Below, in pieces: positions 6,447-8,021 of a stretch of DNA of 8,021 nucleotides (positions are counted from its first letter, which is position 1; the number at the start of each line of letters is the position of its first letter). The position numbers and the translations under genes are program-made. The notes beneath the pieces are model-generated. The model made no database searches. It saw only the letters and a program-made list of their open reading frames with translations, and had not been told where the DNA came from. The stretch is from Pseudomonadota bacterium. GTDB lineage: Bacteria; Pseudomonadota; Gammaproteobacteria; Pseudomonadales; Azotimanducaceae. Location: NCBI GenBank assembly GCA_009936895.1, contig JAACDS010000425.1, positions 1 to 8,021 on the forward strand, given 5' to 3'.

Positions 6447-7538
6447 CTAGACGTTAAACCGAAAATGCACGACGTCGCCGTCCTTGAGCTCGTATTCCTT
6501 ACCTTCTAAACGCCAACGGCCCGCATCCTTCGCTCCAGCTTCACCACCCAGAGAAACGTAGTCGTCAAAACCGATCACTTCTGCACGAATGAAACCTTTC
6601 TCAAAGTCTGTGTGGATCACACCAGCACCTTGAGGAGCTTTCGCGCCGACGGGTATGGTCCAGGACCTCACTTCTTTTGGACCGGCGGTAAAATATTGCT
6701 GCAGGCCTAACAGCTTGTAGCCTGCTCTGATGACCCGATGCAAGCCCGGCTCGGACAGATTCAGCTCTTGAAGAAATTCGGAGCGCTCCTCGTCGTCCAG
6801 TTCCGCCAGCTCGGACTCAATTTTATTGCTCACCACCACCAGCTCGGCGCCTTCTGCATCGGCAATGCCGCGTACAACATCCACTAGTGGATTATCCTCA
6901 AGACCATCTTCTGCCACATTGGCAATGTAGAGAACGGGTTTCCCGGTGATGAAATGGAACTCGTGAAGATCGCGCTTCTCTTCGACACTTAAATCTATCG
7001 AGCGCACAGGATCACCGGCCTCCAATGCTTGGGCCACCCGCTGCAGCAGGGCGACCTTGGCGATGGCTTCTTTATCCCCTGCATTGGCCACTCTACTGAT
7101 CCGGTCCATGCCTTTTTGCAGTGACTCCAGATCCGCCAGCGCCAGTTCGGTGTTGATGATCTCGATGTCATCCGCCGGCGACACTTTGTTCGATACGTGA
7201 ATCACGTTGTCGTCTTCGAAACACCGAACCACGTGAGCAATAGCCTGGGTTTCTCGAATATGGGCCAGAAACTGATTACCCAAGCCTTCACCCTTGGAAG
7301 CACCGGCCACCAAGCCGGCAATGTCGACAAATTCCATGGTCGCAGGAATGACTTTTTGAGGGTTCACGATGTCGCTCAGCTGGTTCAATCGAGGATCGGG
7401 CACTGGAACGATGCCGGTATTCGGGTCGATGGTACAAAACGGGAAGTTTTCCGCATCAATGCCAGCCTGGGTCAGTGCATTAAAAAGCGTCGACTTACCA
7501 ACGTTGGGCAGTCCGACGATGCCGCAGTTAAATCCCAT
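6447..7538 (-). CDS. ychF: Redox-responsive ATPase YchF (OLA1/Obg-related)
   Basis: This is a P-loop NTPase of the Obg branch that prefers ATP, binds ribosomes, and in E. coli dampens the oxidative stress response. It has 363 residues, exactly the E. coli YchF length. The P-loop GLPNVGKS is at 9-16, the G3 segment VDIAGL at 71-76 followed by GASKGEGLGNQFL (79-91), and the altered G4 motif NVAE, in place of NKxD, at 207-210, which is the hallmark of the ATP-preferring subfamily. A helical arm spans about 130-200, and a C-terminal TGS domain about 281-361 ends in the typical DGDVVHFRFNV. Cys35 in ENFPFC matches the redox-sensing cysteine described for E. coli YchF. The start is fixed by AGGAG at 7549-7545, 6 nt upstream, and by MGFNCGIVGLPNVGKS fitting the family N-terminus. 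It overlaps the end of pth by 11 bp, so translational coupling and a shared transcript are likely. The terminator at 6354-6387 follows. Confidence 0.97.
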   Translation of the reverse strand: MGFNCGIVGLPNVGKSTLFNALTQAGIDAENFPFCTIDPNTGIVPVPDPRLNQLSDIVNPQKVIPATMEFVDIAGLVAGASKGEGLGNQFLAHIRETQAIAHVVRCFEDDNVIHVSNKVSPADDIEIINTELALADLESLQKGMDRISRVANAGDKEAIAKVALLQRVAQALEAGDPVRSIDLSVEEKRDLHEFHFITGKPVLYIANVAEDGLEDNPLVDVVRGIADAEGAELVVVSNKIESELAELDDEERSEFLQELNLSEPGLHRVIRAGYKLLGLQQYFTAGPKEVRSWTIPVGAKAPQGAGVIHTDFEKGFIRAEVIGFDDYVSLGGEAGAKDAGRWRLEGKEYELKDGDVVHFRFNV

Positions 7539-8021
7539 CTTTTTCTCCTCTCGAAGCCTTTGTGTCTTTCTGAATCACCGACGAACTGCTGGAAGGCGCG
7601 TCCGGTGATTTCTCTGTTTGTTCCGGCGTATGCAAGGCGGTCATCGCGCTTTGCCAATTTCCCGCGAGCAGGTCCCCAAGAATAACCTGGGGTAAATCAC
7701 CCGCCGCCGCGACGGCTTCACGCTCAGCCTGAGTCGGCGTTTGCTGTGTTAAGTAAGCATTTACTAGCGTCTTGTTGCCCGGGTGGCCTACCCCGATACG
7801 CAAGCGGTTATAGCCGTCCTGATTGGCCAGCCGAGCGCGCACGCTCTTCAGGCCATTGTGGCCATTTTCACCGCCACCGTTTTTCAGCTTCACCACGCCG
7901 GGCTCGAAAGCCACTTCATCGTGCGCGATCAGAATCTCTTGGGGAGACAGCTTATAGAACTGCGCTACTGCGCCGACCGCCTCACCGCTGTTGTTCATAT
8001 ACGTTATTGGGATCATCAGCC
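7528..8021 (-). CDS. pth: Peptidyl-tRNA hydrolase, 5' end cut by window edge
   Basis: This enzyme cleaves peptidyl-tRNA released from stalled ribosomes into free peptide and tRNA in the cytosol. 163 residues are visible, and comparison with E. coli Pth puts about 59 N-terminal residues, including catalytic His20 and Asn10, beyond the right edge. The visible part holds TYMNNSG (Asn equivalent to E. coli N68), IAHDEVAFEPG (Asp93 equivalent), GGGENGHNGLK (Asn114 equivalent) and RLRIGVGHPG, all at a constant offset of 59. The ATG at 8016 is an internal methionine and not the real start, because the frame stays open to the edge and the family needs the upstream part. The usual C-terminal helix ends near MTALH; 33 further residues follow, rich in Ser, Lys, Glu and Asp, with five serines in a row. 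These would make the protein about 222 residues against 194 in E. coli. The gene overlaps ychF by 11 bp and is its upstream operon partner. Confidence 0.94.
   Translation of the reverse strand, partial: LMIPITYMNNSGEAVGAVAQFYKLSPQEILIAHDEVAFEPGVVKLKNGGGENGHNGLKSVRARLANQDGYNRLRIGVGHPGNKTLVNAYLTQQTPTQAEREAVAAAGDLPQVILGDLLAGNWQSAMTALHTPEQTEKSPDAPSSSSSVIQKDTKASRGEKDGI
7545..7549 (-). promoter_or_regulatory. ychF Shine-Dalgarno embedded in the pth coding region
   Basis: Read on the minus strand, AGGAG lies 6 nt before the ychF ATG (7538-7536) and is contained in the last codons of pth (Arg-Gly-Glu-Lys). The pth stop TAA at 7530-7528 lies just beyond the ychF ATG. This arrangement is typical of coupled translation. 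Confidence 0.85.

Noticed and set aside
7197..7685. 162-codon plus-strand open frame across the ychF-pth junction
   Set aside because: It is opposite to two strongly supported overlapping genes and has no recognisable product.

Overview
The window looks like ordinary chromosomal DNA of a gammaproteobacterium, possibly a marine one. The evidence is the pth-ychF order with an overlapping junction, proteins close to the gammaproteobacterial forms of PabB, ExoIII, EF-G and YchF, moderate GC and an outer-membrane TonB-dependent receptor. I cannot name the genus. I see no insertion sequence, phage gene, CRISPR array, tRNA or rRNA, and no sign of a new multi-gene system.

Layout from left to right. 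Positions 1003-1 (minus strand, running off the left edge) hold most of a PabB-type aminodeoxychorismate synthase component I, for folate precursor synthesis. It has no ATG or GTG start ahead of its conserved N-terminus, and I infer a TTG start. A divergent spacer of about 217 bp follows. Positions 1221-3191 (plus) encode a BtuB-like TonB-dependent receptor. After 95 bp comes an exonuclease III / AP endonuclease at 3287-4066 (plus). An AT-rich spacer of 180 bp, with a TATAAT hexamer and a 31-nt dyad, leads into elongation factor G at 4247-6331 (plus). This EF-G stands outside the usual ribosomal-protein (str) operon and has the signatures of the second EF-G paralogue of some Gammaproteobacteria. 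A symmetrical bidirectional terminator (6354-6387) separates it from the converging pth-ychF pair on the minus strand: ychF at 7538-6447, and pth from the right edge to 7528.

The genes do not form one pathway. pth and ychF are both linked to translation (peptidyl-tRNA recycling and a ribosome-associated ATPase) and are clearly cotranscribed: their ends overlap by 11 bp and the ychF Shine-Dalgarno lies inside pth. The EF-G adds a second translation gene in its own transcription unit. PabB, the receptor and ExoIII are housekeeping or accessory functions placed side by side. The points most worth a second look are the EF-G leader dyad, the solitary EF-G paralogue itself, and the Ser-rich C-terminal tail of Pth that carries the ychF translation start signals.
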